A DNA stretch of 64,000 nt from an uncultured Pontibacter sp. (GTDB lineage: Bacteria > Bacteroidota > Bacteroidia > Cytophagales > Hymenobacteraceae): the NCBI RefSeq assembly GCF_947499215.1, contig NZ_CANMNI010000001.1, positions 248,001-312,000 of the forward strand, written 5' to 3'. Position 1 is the first letter of the stretch. Each line of letters starts with the position of its first letter. The position numbers and the translations under genes are program-made. The notes under the pieces were generated by a model. That model saw nothing but the letters and a program-made list of their open reading frames with translations, had not been told where the DNA came from and did no database searches. This document shows, piece by piece, positions 25,831 to 35,500 of this stretch.

Positions 25831-27208
25831 ATTTCTCCAGTCTACGGTACAGGGCACCCCGAGAGAGCCCCAGTTCTTTGGCGGCTTTTGAAATATTGCC
25901 CTCATGTAGCTGCATCGCCCTTTGCACGGCCTGTCGCTCTAAGTCCTCCAAGTTCTGTGTTTCTGGAGCAGCCACGGAATTAGCATAAGAAACCGGCTGC
26001 TTATCGCTCATAAAGAAGAAATCCTCGGGTTGCAGCTCCCGGTTATCGCTCATAATAGAGGCTCTTTCGAGCACATGTTGCAGCTCCCGCACATTGCCCG
26101 GCCACGAATAGCGACGTAACTTGTCAAGTGCCGCATCTGAGAGCCGCTTGAGTGGCTGCTTATACTTCTTGGCGTATGCCTGAAGATAGTGGTCGGCGAA
26201 TAACGGAATGTCCTCTAGGCGTTCGCGTAACGGCGGCAGATTCAATTCAACTGTATTAATGCGGTATAGGAGGTCTTGGCGGAATTCATGACGGTGCACC
26301 ATTTCCTGCAGGGGCATGTTGGTAGCGCAGATCAGCCGCACATCGATCGGGATGGGTTTGTTGGTTCCCACCCGAATCACTTCGCGGCGCTGCAGCACGG
26401 TTAGCAGCTTACTTTGCAGGGCAGGCGACAGATTACCGATCTCGTCCAAGAAAAGCGTGCCGCCGTTAGCGGCCTCAAAACGCCCCACCCGGTCCTCACG
26501 GGCATCTGTAAAGGCTCCTTTCTTATGACCGAACAGCTCACTCTCAAACAAAGACTCTGTGATGGCGCCCATATCCACTGTCACAAACACTTTATCGGCA
26601 CGGGCAGAGCGCTGGTGTATGGTGCGGGCAATCACTTCCTTCCCGGTGCCGTTCTCGCCCAGCAGCAGAATATCGGCATCGGTCTTGGCTACTTTGTCAA
26701 TAATGGAAAACAAACTGCGCATCGCACGGCTATCGCCGGTTATCACAGGCTGCTGCGTTTGCAGTTCGGCGCTAAGAGTACGATTGACCTCTTTAAGCTG
26801 GGTTACTTCTTTGTAGGAATGGCGCAGTTTGGAGGCGGCGGTCAGCGTGGCTAGCAGCTTCTCATTCTGCCAAGGTTTCAGCACAAAGTCGGTCGCGCCC
26901 TCTTTAAGAGCACGCACGGCCATCTCCACATCCCCAAAGGCCGTTATCATCACCACCACGGCTGAAGGGTCATATTTCAGAATCTCTTTGAGCCAATAAA
27001 ACCCCTCCTGTCCGCTCGTAATGTCCTGACTAAAATTCATGTCCAGCAGGATGATGTCAAACTCCTCATTGGAAACCAGAAAAGGGATCTTCTTCGGATT
27101 CTTTTCCATGGTGACTTCCTTCGCATACTTGCGAAGCAGCATCTTTGCCGAAAACAGAACGTCTTCGTTGTCGTCAATCACCAGTATTTTCCCAAGGTTC
27201 TGTTCCAT
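25820..27208 (-). CDS. Sigma-54-dependent response regulator, NtrC family
   Basis: Protein of 462 residues: receiver domain with D56 (ILLDMNFS) as phosphorylation site, AAA+ domain with Walker A GENGTGKE (184-191) and Walker B TLFLDE (251-256), and a Fis-type helix-turn-helix at about 425-462. The sigma-54 contact loop reads GAFTDA (231-236) instead of GAFTGA. It precedes the kinase in one operon and is divergent from the ABC genes; the gap contains two palindromes and a -24/-12 promoter, its likely target. Confidence 0.94.
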   Translation of the reverse strand: MEQNLGKILVIDDNEDVLFSAKMLLRKYAKEVTMEKNPKKIPFLVSNEEFDIILLDMNFSQDITSGQEGFYWLKEILKYDPSAVVVMITAFGDVEMAVRALKEGATDFVLKPWQNEKLLATLTAASKLRHSYKEVTQLKEVNRTLSAELQTQQPVITGDSRAMRSLFSIIDKVAKTDADILLLGENGTGKEVIARTIHQRSARADKVFVTVDMGAITESLFESELFGHKKGAFTDAREDRVGRFEAANGGTLFLDEIGNLSPALQSKLLTVLQRREVIRVGTNKPIPIDVRLICATNMPLQEMVHRHEFRQDLLYRINTVELNLPPLRERLEDIPLFADHYLQAYAKKYKQPLKRLSDAALDKLRRYSWPGNVRELQHVLERASIMSDNRELQPEDFFFMSDKQPVSYANSVAAPETQNLEDLERQAVQRAMQLHEGNISKAAKELGLSRGALYRRLEKYAL

Positions 27209-27301
27209 TGCAGTTGAGGTAAGTCAGCAGACAGGTAGAAAAATGATGCCAGTCAGATTTAAAGGTTAATTTAAGATATTTTAACCAAAATCGCTTCTAT
27301 A

Positions 27302-27340
27302 CCTGTCCATTTTTGGACAGGTGGTGTCCATGCGTGGACA
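27302..27340. promoter_or_regulatory. Two upstream activator palindromes
   Basis: Site 1 has arms CCTGTCCA (27302-27309) and TGGACAGG (27314-27321) around TTTT; site 2 has arms TGTCCA (27325-27330) and TGGACA (27335-27340) around TGCG. The centres are 21 bp apart, two helical turns, and 75 to 95 bp upstream of the -24 element. They are the probable binding sites of the NtrC-type regulator. Confidence 0.78.
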
Positions 27341-27391
27341 GCTTTGGGTTTTGCTATACCTCTTAAAGCCTGCAAAGTGGCCTGACGAAAA

Positions 27392-27407
27392 TGGCACAGG
27401 TATAGCT
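27392..27407 (+). promoter_or_regulatory. Sigma-54 (-24/-12) promoter of the ABC operon
   Basis: TGGCAC (27392-27397), five bases, then TAGCT (27403-27407), one mismatch to TGGCAC-N5-TTGCW. GG (27393-27394) and GC (27405-27406) have the required 10-base spacing. The expected transcript start is near 27418, 40 bp before the ATG of the ATPase gene. The spacer is part of an AGGTATAG word. Confidence 0.8.
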
Positions 27408-27457
27408 ATCAGTGTAGAATAACCCTCTTACTAAGCTAGCTAGTACACCAAACGACC

Positions 27458-28165
27458 ATGAAGAAAATCATTATCGAAACCGTCCAGCTGGAGAAAAAGT
27501 ACCTGACGGACACTGTAGAAACAACAGCTTTGGCTGGTGTGGATCTGCGCATCGTGCAGGGCGAGTTTGTTGCCATCATGGGACCTTCAGGTTGCGGTAA
27601 AACTACCTTACTTAACATATTGGGCTTACTGGATCTTCCATCGGGAGGCATCTTGCGCTTTCTAGATCAGGACGTTACAAATGCTTCAGAACGGAAGCGT
27701 GCCAGACTGCGAAAGGAAAACTTGGGCTTCGTTTTTCAAAGCTTCAATCTGATAGATGAACTGACTGTGCAGGAAAACATCGAACTGCCACTTTTCTATC
27801 AGGGCCTGCCACAGGCGGAAATTAAAGCCAAGACAAAAGAGGCCTTAGAACGTATTGGCATGTCCCATCGGCATGGTCACTTCCCGCAGCAGCTCTCAGG
27901 CGGACAGCAGCAGCGGGTGGCTATTGCCCGCGCAGTAGTGGCACGCCCGCATCTGATACTGGCAGATGAACCTACCGGCAACCTCGACTCGCAGCACGGA
28001 CGCGAGGTAATGCAACTGCTGGCCGAGTTGAACAGCGAAGGCGCCACTATTGTCATGGTAACACACTCCCCGACCGACTCCGAGTACGCATACCGTATCA
28101 TCAACATCTTCGACGGACAGGTTGTAACGGAGCGCGCTAACACAGCCATATCGAATATCCTTTAA
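27458..28165 (+). CDS. ABC transporter ATP-binding protein, MacB/LolD type
   Basis: Protein of 235 residues with all ABC motifs: Walker A GPSGCGKTT (42-50), Q-loop FVFQSFNL, signature LSGGQQQR (146-153), Walker B LILADEPTGNLD and the H-loop in MVTHSPTDSEYA. Sequence and size place it with MacB/LolD ATPases that drive mechanotransmission-type exporters. It pairs with the permease starting 12 bp downstream, and its transcription is predicted to need sigma-54. Confidence 0.95.
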   Translation: MKKIIIETVQLEKKYLTDTVETTALAGVDLRIVQGEFVAIMGPSGCGKTTLLNILGLLDLPSGGILRFLDQDVTNASERKRARLRKENLGFVFQSFNLIDELTVQENIELPLFYQGLPQAEIKAKTKEALERIGMSHRHGHFPQQLSGGQQQRVAIARAVVARPHLILADEPTGNLDSQHGREVMQLLAELNSEGATIVMVTHSPTDSEYAYRIINIFDGQVVTERANTAISNIL

Positions 28166-28177
28166 GCCGCAAATGTC

Positions 28178-30598
28178 ATGCTGAAGCTGTACTTCCATAC
28201 CGCCCTTCGCTCGTTGCTCCGCAACCGGACTTACAGCGCACTCAATGTGCTGGGCTTAGCAATGGGCATTACCTGCAGTGTCCTGCTTTTTCTGGTTATA
28301 CAGTACGAGCTTAGCTATGACGCCTTCCACAGCAAAGCAGACCGTATCTACCGCCTGAACATTGATGCGGATTACGGCGATGGCACCATTCAAACGACTT
28401 CTATACACTTCCCAGCCACACCCTTGCTTCGCAAGAACAACCCCGGTTTTGAGAACATCACCCAAATACACGTGGAGGAAGGTGGTCAGATAACCGTTGA
28501 TGGCAGGAGCGGCCATGAACCAAAGCACTTCCGTGACGAAGGCCTTGTGGCTTTTGTGGAGCCAGAGTTCTTTGAGATTTTTGATTTTGATACGGGTGGT
28601 CAGGATCTGCGCCGTTTGTTGCGTGAGCCGAATGTGATCGTGCTAACCAGCAGTTTGGCAGACAGGTATTTCCCTAGCGAAAATGCGGTGGGTAAAACCG
28701 TGACTTTTAATAATGAACTGCTTCTCACAGTGGGGGCTGTCATACCTGACTTTCCCGTCACAACTGACTTCCCTTTTGTGCAGTTAATTTCTTACGCATC
28801 CCTTAAAAACTTTCTATCCTTTGATCTGAAAACATGGCATGTCTTGCACAGTAATCACACCGCATATGCCCTACTGCCAGCTAATCCAGATATAAAAAAC
28901 ATCACCAAGCAAGCAAATCGTACGGTGCACCGGCACATGCCTGACCAGCGATCTACCGGCGAACAGATCGTACTACAACCCCTTCGTGATATTCATTTTA
29001 ATCCAAAATATGGTAATTACTCGCAGCGGACAATATCCAAAGAAGTGATCTGGTCCATGGCGCTGATAGGGCTGCTGCTTGTTATCACCGCCTGTATCAA
29101 CTTTATCAATCTAGCCACGGCTCAGGCAGCGAGAAGGGCGAAAGAAATCGGTATACGCAAAGTCATGGGTAGTAATCCTTGGCAGATCATGCTGCAGTTT
29201 TTAGGCGAGACCTTCCTGATCACGCTGCTGGCTTCACTGCTGTCTGTTATGCTCACAGAACTGGCTTTGCCATACCTGAACGATTTACTCGGTCTACAAA
29301 TAACTTTCAGCATTTTGCATCAACCGGGGCTCCGTCTTTTTTTGGCGTTGCAGGTGCTATTTGTCACGCTCTTTGCCGGCCTCTACCCTGCGTTTTTATT
29401 GGCGCGTTTCCAACCTATCAAAGCTCTGCATAGTCGCATGTCAGTACAGCAGGTGGGCGGTCTCCCCTTGCGCCGTTCACTGGTGGTGTTGCAGTTCACC
29501 ATTTGCCAAGTGTTGATTATCTGCACGCTCATTGCAAATGAGCAAATGCAGTATTTCAGAAATAAAGACCTAGGCTTTGATAGAGACGCTATCGTGTCTT
29601 TGTGGCTACCGAGCAGTGGGGTCGGCAATTTGAAAGCCTTGCGCCAACAAATAATCAGCAGTCCGGCCGTGAGCAATGTATCATTTGGAATAGCGCCTCC
29701 CTCCTCCGAAATCATATCCCTCACCAGTTTTCGATTCGGCACCGCTTTGGAGGACGCTCCTTTCCAAGCCAATCTTAAATACACTGATGAACATTACTTA
29801 GAGCTATTCGATATTAAGCTACTTGCGGGTCGTATGTACAGAGATGAGGAGTATGCCCGTGACTCCATTATGCCTGTGCTTATCAATGAGACCCTGCGCC
29901 GCAAACTCGAATTGCAGAGTCCCGAAGAGGCCATAGGTAAAAACATTGCCCTAAGCGGCGGTCGGCAGAAAGCCATCATCGTGGGGGTGGTAGAGGATTT
30001 TCATCAGCACTCCCTCCGGTCCGTCATCGATCCGGCTATCATGGTACCAACCCACGACAACTATTTGTTCTTGATGGCCAAAGTGGACATGCAACAAGAG
30101 CAAGAAGCGCTAGCACACTTAGAACAGGTTTGGTATCAAGCTTACCCGGAAACTGTCTTCAATTATGAGTTTCTTGATGAAGTAATAAACCGATTCTACC
30201 GCAACGAGGCCCAGCAGAGTACCTTGTTCAAAGTATTTTCCTTCATCGCTATCTTAATAGGCTGCTTGGGGCTTTATGGATTGATTGCTTTTATGGCAGC
30301 ACAGCGCACCAAAGAGATCGGCATACGCAAGGTACTGGGTGCTTCGGTTTTCCAAATCGTAATGCTCTTTTCCAAAGAGTTTGTGAAGTTGGTGCTGGTC
30401 GCCTTCCTGCTGTCGACGCCCATTGCGTGGTATATTATGTCCCATTGGCTGCAGCAGTTCGCTTACCGTATCAGTATAAGCTATATGCCATTTCTGCTGG
30501 CCGGAGCCGCCACGCTGTTCATCGCATTAGTCACCATGAGTTCACAAGCCATTCGGGCCGCTATGGCAAATCCGGTTTATTCGCTCAAGACAGAGTAA
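28178..30598 (+). CDS. FtsX/MacB-like ABC transporter permease (duplicated form)
   Basis: Protein of 806 residues with two successive MacB-periplasmic-core plus FtsX units. N-terminal RSLLRNRTYSALNVLGLAMG leads into the first membrane helix (about 22-41). The FtsX blocks are INFINLATAQAARRAKEIGIRKVMG-like around 305-329 and again LIAFMAAQRTKEIGIRKVLGAS near 700-722 (quoted by ends), giving eight membrane helices in all. This single-chain duplicated architecture is common in Bacteroidota and is thought to move substrates such as peptides or lipids between envelope layers. No substrate is evident. Confidence 0.92.
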   Translation: MLKLYFHTALRSLLRNRTYSALNVLGLAMGITCSVLLFLVIQYELSYDAFHSKADRIYRLNIDADYGDGTIQTTSIHFPATPLLRKNNPGFENITQIHVEEGGQITVDGRSGHEPKHFRDEGLVAFVEPEFFEIFDFDTGGQDLRRLLREPNVIVLTSSLADRYFPSENAVGKTVTFNNELLLTVGAVIPDFPVTTDFPFVQLISYASLKNFLSFDLKTWHVLHSNHTAYALLPANPDIKNITKQANRTVHRHMPDQRSTGEQIVLQPLRDIHFNPKYGNYSQRTISKEVIWSMALIGLLLVITACINFINLATAQAARRAKEIGIRKVMGSNPWQIMLQFLGETFLITLLASLLSVMLTELALPYLNDLLGLQITFSILHQPGLRLFLALQVLFVTLFAGLYPAFLLARFQPIKALHSRMSVQQVGGLPLRRSLVVLQFTICQVLIICTLIANEQMQYFRNKDLGFDRDAIVSLWLPSSGVGNLKALRQQIISSPAVSNVSFGIAPPSSEIISLTSFRFGTALEDAPFQANLKYTDEHYLELFDIKLLAGRMYRDEEYARDSIMPVLINETLRRKLELQSPEEAIGKNIALSGGRQKAIIVGVVEDFHQHSLRSVIDPAIMVPTHDNYLFLMAKVDMQQEQEALAHLEQVWYQAYPETVFNYEFLDEVINRFYRNEAQQSTLFKVFSFIAILIGCLGLYGLIAFMAAQRTKEIGIRKVLGASVFQIVMLFSKEFVKLVLVAFLLSTPIAWYIMSHWLQQFAYRISISYMPFLLAGAATLFIALVTMSSQAIRAAMANPVYSLKTE

Positions 30599-30697
30599 TT
30601 ATTCGAGAAACTTACCCTCTTAAATCGAAATTTTCAGATTCAAAATGAGCTACTTAGCACAGCAGGCCCATTTTTTTGACTAAAAAGCGAGTCAAGG

Positions 30698-30729
30698 TTT
30701 TGCAAAATAAAAGCTACCCGCTATATTTG
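30698..30729 (+). promoter_or_regulatory. Promoter of tRNA-Glu
   Basis: TTTTG (30698-30702) and TATATTTG (30722-30729) with exactly 19 bases between TTG and the -7 element: a full match to the Bacteroidota primary promoter. The start is expected near 30735, 14 bp before the mature tRNA. Confidence 0.85.
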
Positions 30730-30748
30730 CATCACAATTCGACAGAAT

Positions 30749-30820
30749 GGTCCGTTCGTCTAGGGGTTAGGACTCCAGATTTTCATTCTGGCAACAGGGG
30801 TTCGATTCCCCTACGGACTA
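30749..30820 (+). tRNA. tRNA-Glu (anticodon TTC)
   Basis: A 72-base cloverleaf: acceptor GGTCCGT pairing with ACGGACT (one G-U at the end), D arm GTC..GAC, anticodon arm CCAGA-TTTTCAT-TCTGG with anticodon TTC, T arm AGGGG-TTCGATT-CCCCT and discriminator A. CCA is not encoded. It has its own promoter and terminator. Confidence 0.96.
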
Positions 30821-30824
30821 CAAA

Positions 30825-30857
30825 AGCCGCTTCAGATAAGACTGGAGCGGCTTTTTT
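30825..30857 (+). terminator. Hairpin terminator of tRNA-Glu
   Basis: Stem AGCCGCTTC (30825-30833) with GGAGCGGCT (30844-30852), including one G-U pair, and a T-run of six. It begins five bases after the tRNA. Confidence 0.88.
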
Positions 30858-30926
30858 GATTCCATAACTTCCCCTTTTAATTAAATCCTAGCTGCACACT
30901 TCCTCATAAGCGTATGAAAGTATACC

Positions 30927-31928
30927 ATGGAGACAGCAAAAAAACTAGGCTTTTACTTTTCGTTAGTGTCTGGCACACTAATGATTCTGATTACATTGCT
31001 GTCGCTGATTTACGACGTTCGGTTCTGGTATCTGAAAGCACTGGATTTTCCCAGAGTGCAGGTGTTGGTTGGCCTTCTCCTCTCACTTATCCTATTTGTG
31101 GCGGTAAATAACCGGTGGAAGCTCCCAGCTTATTTATTTATGGCTGGGTTGATTAGCTCTATTGCCCTGCAAACCCATTTTGTATTCCCATATACCAGAT
31201 TAGCAAGTGAGGTAGTAGAAACCTTGCCCCCCGCTTCAGCGGAAAGCAGTCAAACCTTTAGCCTGTTGGTTGCTAATGTCTGGATGAAAAATAAGCAGGT
31301 AGCTGACTTCCTGAAAATCGTGTACGATGCAGATCCAGACATCGTGCTGGTGATGGTGACAAACAGTTGGTGGATAGAACGCCTTTCCCCTCTTCATAAA
31401 ATTTATCCGCACAAAGTGGTTTACCCGCTGGACAACACGTATGGAATGGCACTATATTCCAAACTGCCGCTGCATAACTCGCAGGTAAAATTCTTAAAAC
31501 ACGAGCAGGTCCCTTCTATACACACGGAGGTAAATATCTCCGGCAAAGCATCTTTTGTCTTACATGCGATGCACCCGGTACCACCCAAGCCTAGCAAGCA
31601 CCCGGATAATATTGGAGAAGAAGAAGTAGAACTCCTTAAGGTAGGCGTAATGGTGAAGCAAAGGCAATTACCGACGGTGGTAGCTGGAGATTTTAATGAT
31701 GTCGCTTGGTCTAATACATCCCGCTTATTTGGTACCGACAGTAAACTTGGTGACATACGCATCGGGCGCGGGCTGTACAATTCCTTTGATGCTACTTCCT
31801 ATATCATGAGGTGGCCGCTGGACCACATCTATGTGTCCGATGAATTTAAGGTGCTAAACTTGCAAAAACTTCCCAAGTTTGGATCAGATCATTTCCCTAT
31901 ATATGTTGAACTGGCACTTACGGAATAA
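30927..31928 (+). CDS. Membrane-anchored endonuclease/exonuclease/phosphatase-fold protein
   Basis: Protein of 333 residues. Three membrane helices (about 10-28, 44-60, 66-84) precede an EEP domain with GDFND (254-258), DHIYVS (299-304) and GSDHFPI (319-325), the motifs for metal binding and catalysis. The glutamate normally found in the DPDIVLVxE strand is replaced by valine (V144, in LVMVTN), so metal binding may be impaired. The EEP fold covers nucleases, phospholipases and sphingomyelinases; which applies here is unknown. The domain should lie outside the cytoplasm. Confidence 0.85.
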   Translation: METAKKLGFYFSLVSGTLMILITLLSLIYDVRFWYLKALDFPRVQVLVGLLLSLILFVAVNNRWKLPAYLFMAGLISSIALQTHFVFPYTRLASEVVETLPPASAESSQTFSLLVANVWMKNKQVADFLKIVYDADPDIVLVMVTNSWWIERLSPLHKIYPHKVVYPLDNTYGMALYSKLPLHNSQVKFLKHEQVPSIHTEVNISGKASFVLHAMHPVPPKPSKHPDNIGEEEVELLKVGVMVKQRQLPTVVAGDFNDVAWSNTSRLFGTDSKLGDIRIGRGLYNSFDATSYIMRWPLDHIYVSDEFKVLNLQKLPKFGSDHFPIYVELALTE

Positions 31929-31964
31929 CCAGATAGTTTGCGCAACAGCAGGTATAGAGGTGAA

Positions 31965-32249
31965 TTAGTATTCACTTCTCCTTTTAGCCTGTTCCTGCAG
32001 TGCTTTAAGTTCATGCTCGGCTGCCTTTAACCTGTTTTTTGCAGCTTTCTCGCGTTGCTGCGCTTCTTCTGCTAAACGCTGCGCCTCAAGCACTTCTCGT
32101 TCTAACTGTTCTACTTCTCGTTGCTGCGCTGCCACTGCCGGGTCATCAGACATTCTGCCGCTTCCAGTTAGGGCTGAGCAGCTAAGCATTAGCGGGAGAA
32201 GCAGCATGATACAAAAGTGTAAAATTGATTTATGTGTAAGTGTTTTCAT
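31965..32249 (-). CDS. Small coiled-coil lipoprotein
   Basis: Protein of 94 residues from the ATG at 32249 (MKTLTHKS). The signal ends with LMLSC, a lipobox with C24, followed by a short linker and a charged helix from about residue 40 to the end made of Glu, Gln, Ala, Lys and Arg in heptads (REVEQLEREVLEAQRLAEEA). This is the shape of an Lpp-like or stress-related envelope lipoprotein; I do not recognise a named family. A 9-bp inverted repeat lies in its leader. Confidence 0.7.
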   Translation of the reverse strand: MKTLTHKSILHFCIMLLLPLMLSCSALTGSGRMSDDPAVAAQQREVEQLEREVLEAQRLAEEAQQREKAAKNRLKAAEHELKALQEQAKRRSEY

Positions 32250-32265
32250 AGTCTCATATTTTATA

Positions 32266-32291
32266 TACAGTAGTTGTCTACGACTACTGTA
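32266..32291 (-). promoter_or_regulatory. Inverted repeat in the leader of the small lipoprotein gene
   Basis: Perfect arms TACAGTAGT (32266-32274) and ACTACTGTA (32283-32291) around eight bases, 17 bp upstream of the start codon at 32249. It has no T-run, so an operator or a 5' mRNA hairpin is more likely than a terminator. The remainder of the 343-bp gap 32250-32592 holds no gene, only the purL promoter. Confidence 0.45.
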
Positions 32292-32562
32292 ACATATATG
32301 GTTCATTTTATAACACTTACAATTTACGGTTGATTTCTAAGCCTCTTAAACACAGAGCCAATCGGCTCAGATATGTAATTGGGATGACCATACTCTATAG
32401 AATCTCTTGGGATGATATAACTTTATAAATCCACTACACCTTTCTATTAATTAAACCATGCATCTGCTAGACATTTCATCTGGTTAGCGTCAATTTCAGC
32501 ACAAGACAAATAGAATTGCCTACATACCTGCCCTCACCTATTCTATAATTATATTTAAACCT

Positions 32563-32570
32563 TAACTTTG
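32563..32570 (+). promoter_or_regulatory. -7 element of the purL promoter
   Basis: TAACTTTG matches TAnnTTTG and lies 23 bp before the purL ATG. The -33 position at 19 bases (32541-32543) reads TTC rather than TTG. Confidence 0.5.
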
Positions 32571-32592
32571 TAGCTAGAAATAAAAAATAAGC

Positions 32593-35500
32593 ATGCTTCA
32601 CTTCTTTTTTAATCAGCCTTATACAGTTTACGCCGTACAAACCGAGCGGGAACTAAACGATACCGACATCCAAAAACTGGAATGGTTATTCGGCAACGCC
32701 ACTCTAAAGCAGGAAACTGCGCTGAGTGGCTTTTTTGTTGGTCCACGTGCTGCCATGGTGACGCCTTGGAGTACCAATGCGGTGGAAATCACCCAAAACA
32801 TGGGGATCGAAGGGATCATCCGCATTGAAGAGTTTAAAATCGTTGCAGAAGATTTCACGAATTTCGACCCAATGCTTTCTCAAAAGTACAGCAGTTTGGA
32901 TCAGGAAATCTACACGATTGCTATTCAGCCCGAGCCTGTGCAGCCCGTTGAGGATATTGCAGCCTACAACAAACAGGAAGGCCTGTCGCTGAGCGAAGAG
33001 GAAGTGGACTACCTAAACCAACTGGCTGAAAGACTGGGCAGACAGCTTACTGACTCCGAAGTGTTCGGATTCTCGCAGGTGAACTCTGAGCACTGCCGCC
33101 ACAAGATTTTTAATGGCAAATTCGTGATCGATGGCGAGGAGAAAGAGAGCTCGCTGTTCAAACTGATTCGCAAAACATCCGAAAAAAATCCGAACGACAT
33201 CGTTTCGGCCTACAAAGATAACGTGGCCTTTATTAAAGGGCCGGTGGTGCAGCAGTTTGCACCGAAACGTGCTGATATACCTGACTTTTATCAAGTGAGT
33301 GATTTCGAATCGGTTATTTCGATCAAAGCGGAAACGCATAACTTCCCGACTACGGTAGAGCCCTTTAACGGAGCCGCTACAGGGTCTGGTGGTGAGATTC
33401 GGGACCGACTGGCCGGTGGACAGGGAGCGCTTCCGCTTGCCGGCACAGCGGTGTATATGACCGCCTTGTCGCGCCTTGAAAAAGACCGCCCATGGGAAAA
33501 GGCCACACAGGAAAGAAAATGGCTGTACCAGACACCAATGGATATCCTGATCAAGGCCTCTAACGGTGCCACTGATTTTGGCAACAAGTTCGGGCAGCCG
33601 CTCATAACGGGTTCTGTGCTAACCTTCGAACATGACGAGAAATCGGATGAATTAGAATCACCACGTAAACTGGGCTACGACAAAGTGATTATGCTGGCTG
33701 GTGGCGTAGGCTATGGCAAAGCGAACCAAGCGTTGAAAAAGCATCCGAAAACCGGCGATAAAATTGTGATCTTGGGCGGCGAGAATTACCGCATTGGTAT
33801 GGGCGGTGCCGCCGTCTCTTCTGCCGATACCGGCGAGCATGGCACAGGCATTGAGTTGAACGCGATCCAGCGCTCTAACCCCGAGATGCAGAAACGTGCC
33901 GCCAACGCCATACGCGGTATGGTGGAGAGCGAGCATAACCCGATTGTTTCGATTCACGACCACGGTGCCGGCGGCCACTTGAACTGCCTTTCGGAACTGG
34001 TGGAAGAAACAGGCGGTAAAATAGACCTTGACAAATTGCCTGTAGGTGACCCTACCCTATCGGCCAAAGAGATTATAGGCAACGAGTCGCAGGAGCGTAT
34101 GGGATTGGTAATCGGCGAAGACGACATTGCCACCCTCCAAAAGATAGCGGACCGAGAACGTGCGCCGATGTACACCGTAGGCGACGTAACCGGCGACCAC
34201 CGCTTTACCTTCGAATCAGCCACCACGGGTCAGAAACCGATGGACTTGGAGCTAAGCGACATGTTCGGCAGCTCGCCTAAAGTGGTGATGAACGACAAAA
34301 CAGTAGACAGATCCTACCAGCCGGTAACCTACGATCAAAGCCAACTGCATACTTACCTCGAGCAGGTGCTGCAACTGGAAGCCGTTGCTTGTAAAGACTG
34401 GCTTACAAACAAAGTAGACCGTTGCGTGGGTGGCCGTGTGGCGAAACAACAATGCGCCGGTCCGCTGCAATTGCCGCTAAACAACTGCGGTGTGATGGCA
34501 CTTGACTTTCAGGGCAAGGAAGGTATAGCCACTTCCATTGGGCATTCCCCTATCTCAGCCCTGATCAATCCGGCAGCGGGCAGCCGCAATGCCATCGGCG
34601 AGTCTTTATCAAACATCGTTTGGGCTCCGTTAAAAGACGGTTTGCAAAGCGTATCGCTTTCAGCCAACTGGATGTGGGCCGCTAAGAACGGAGGGGAAGA
34701 CGCCCGACTGTACAAAGCGGTGGAGGCCTGCTCTGATTTCGCGATTGCTTTAGGCATCAATATCCCGACAGGCAAGGACTCGCTGTCCATGAAGCAAAAG
34801 TACAAGGACGAGGACGTAATTGCGCCGGGCACAGTAATTATATCAGCAGCAGGAAATTGCAGCAACGTGCGCCAAGTGGTGGAGCCGGTACTGCAGCGTG
34901 ATGGAGGAAATATTTACTACATCAACCTATCGAATGATGCCTTCAAACTGGGCGGTTCTTCTTTTGCACAGGTAGTAAACAAAATCGGCAACGAAACCCC
35001 TGATATTTCCGACGCGGGGCTGTTCAAGAATGCCTTCAATACTCTACAGCAGCTTATCAAAGAAGGTAAAATTGCCGCAGGCCATGACATTGGCAGTGGT
35101 GGTTTGATCACAACCCTGCTCGAGATGTGCTTTGCAGACAATAACTTAGGCGCATCTATTGATCTGACATCGCTAGGTGAAGTGGATAGCATGAAGGTGC
35201 TGTTCGCGGAAAACATCGGCGTGGTGTTTCAGGCTCCAGCAGAAGTAGAAGAAACGTTGAAAGCGAACAATGTACCGTTCCACAAAATAGGTACCAGCAC
35301 TGCTAGTGCTTCTTTGGAGCTGAAAAACGGTGATGATGCTTACAGCTTCGATATTGCGCAGTTGCGTGATACTTGGTTTAAGACCTCTTACCTGCTCGAC
35401 ATCAAGCAAAGTGGTCCGCAAAACGCCAAAGATCGTTTCGAGAACTACAAGAAGCACGAACTGATTTACAAGTTCCCCGAGGGATTTGACGGCAAAAAGC

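Noticed and set aside
30676..30867. Open frame across the tRNA-Glu gene
   Set aside because: It starts with TTG in the promoter and reads through the tRNA and its terminator.
32250..32592. Purine riboswitch upstream of purL
   Set aside because: No three-way junction with conserved loops was found, and the predicted leader of about 18 bp is too short.
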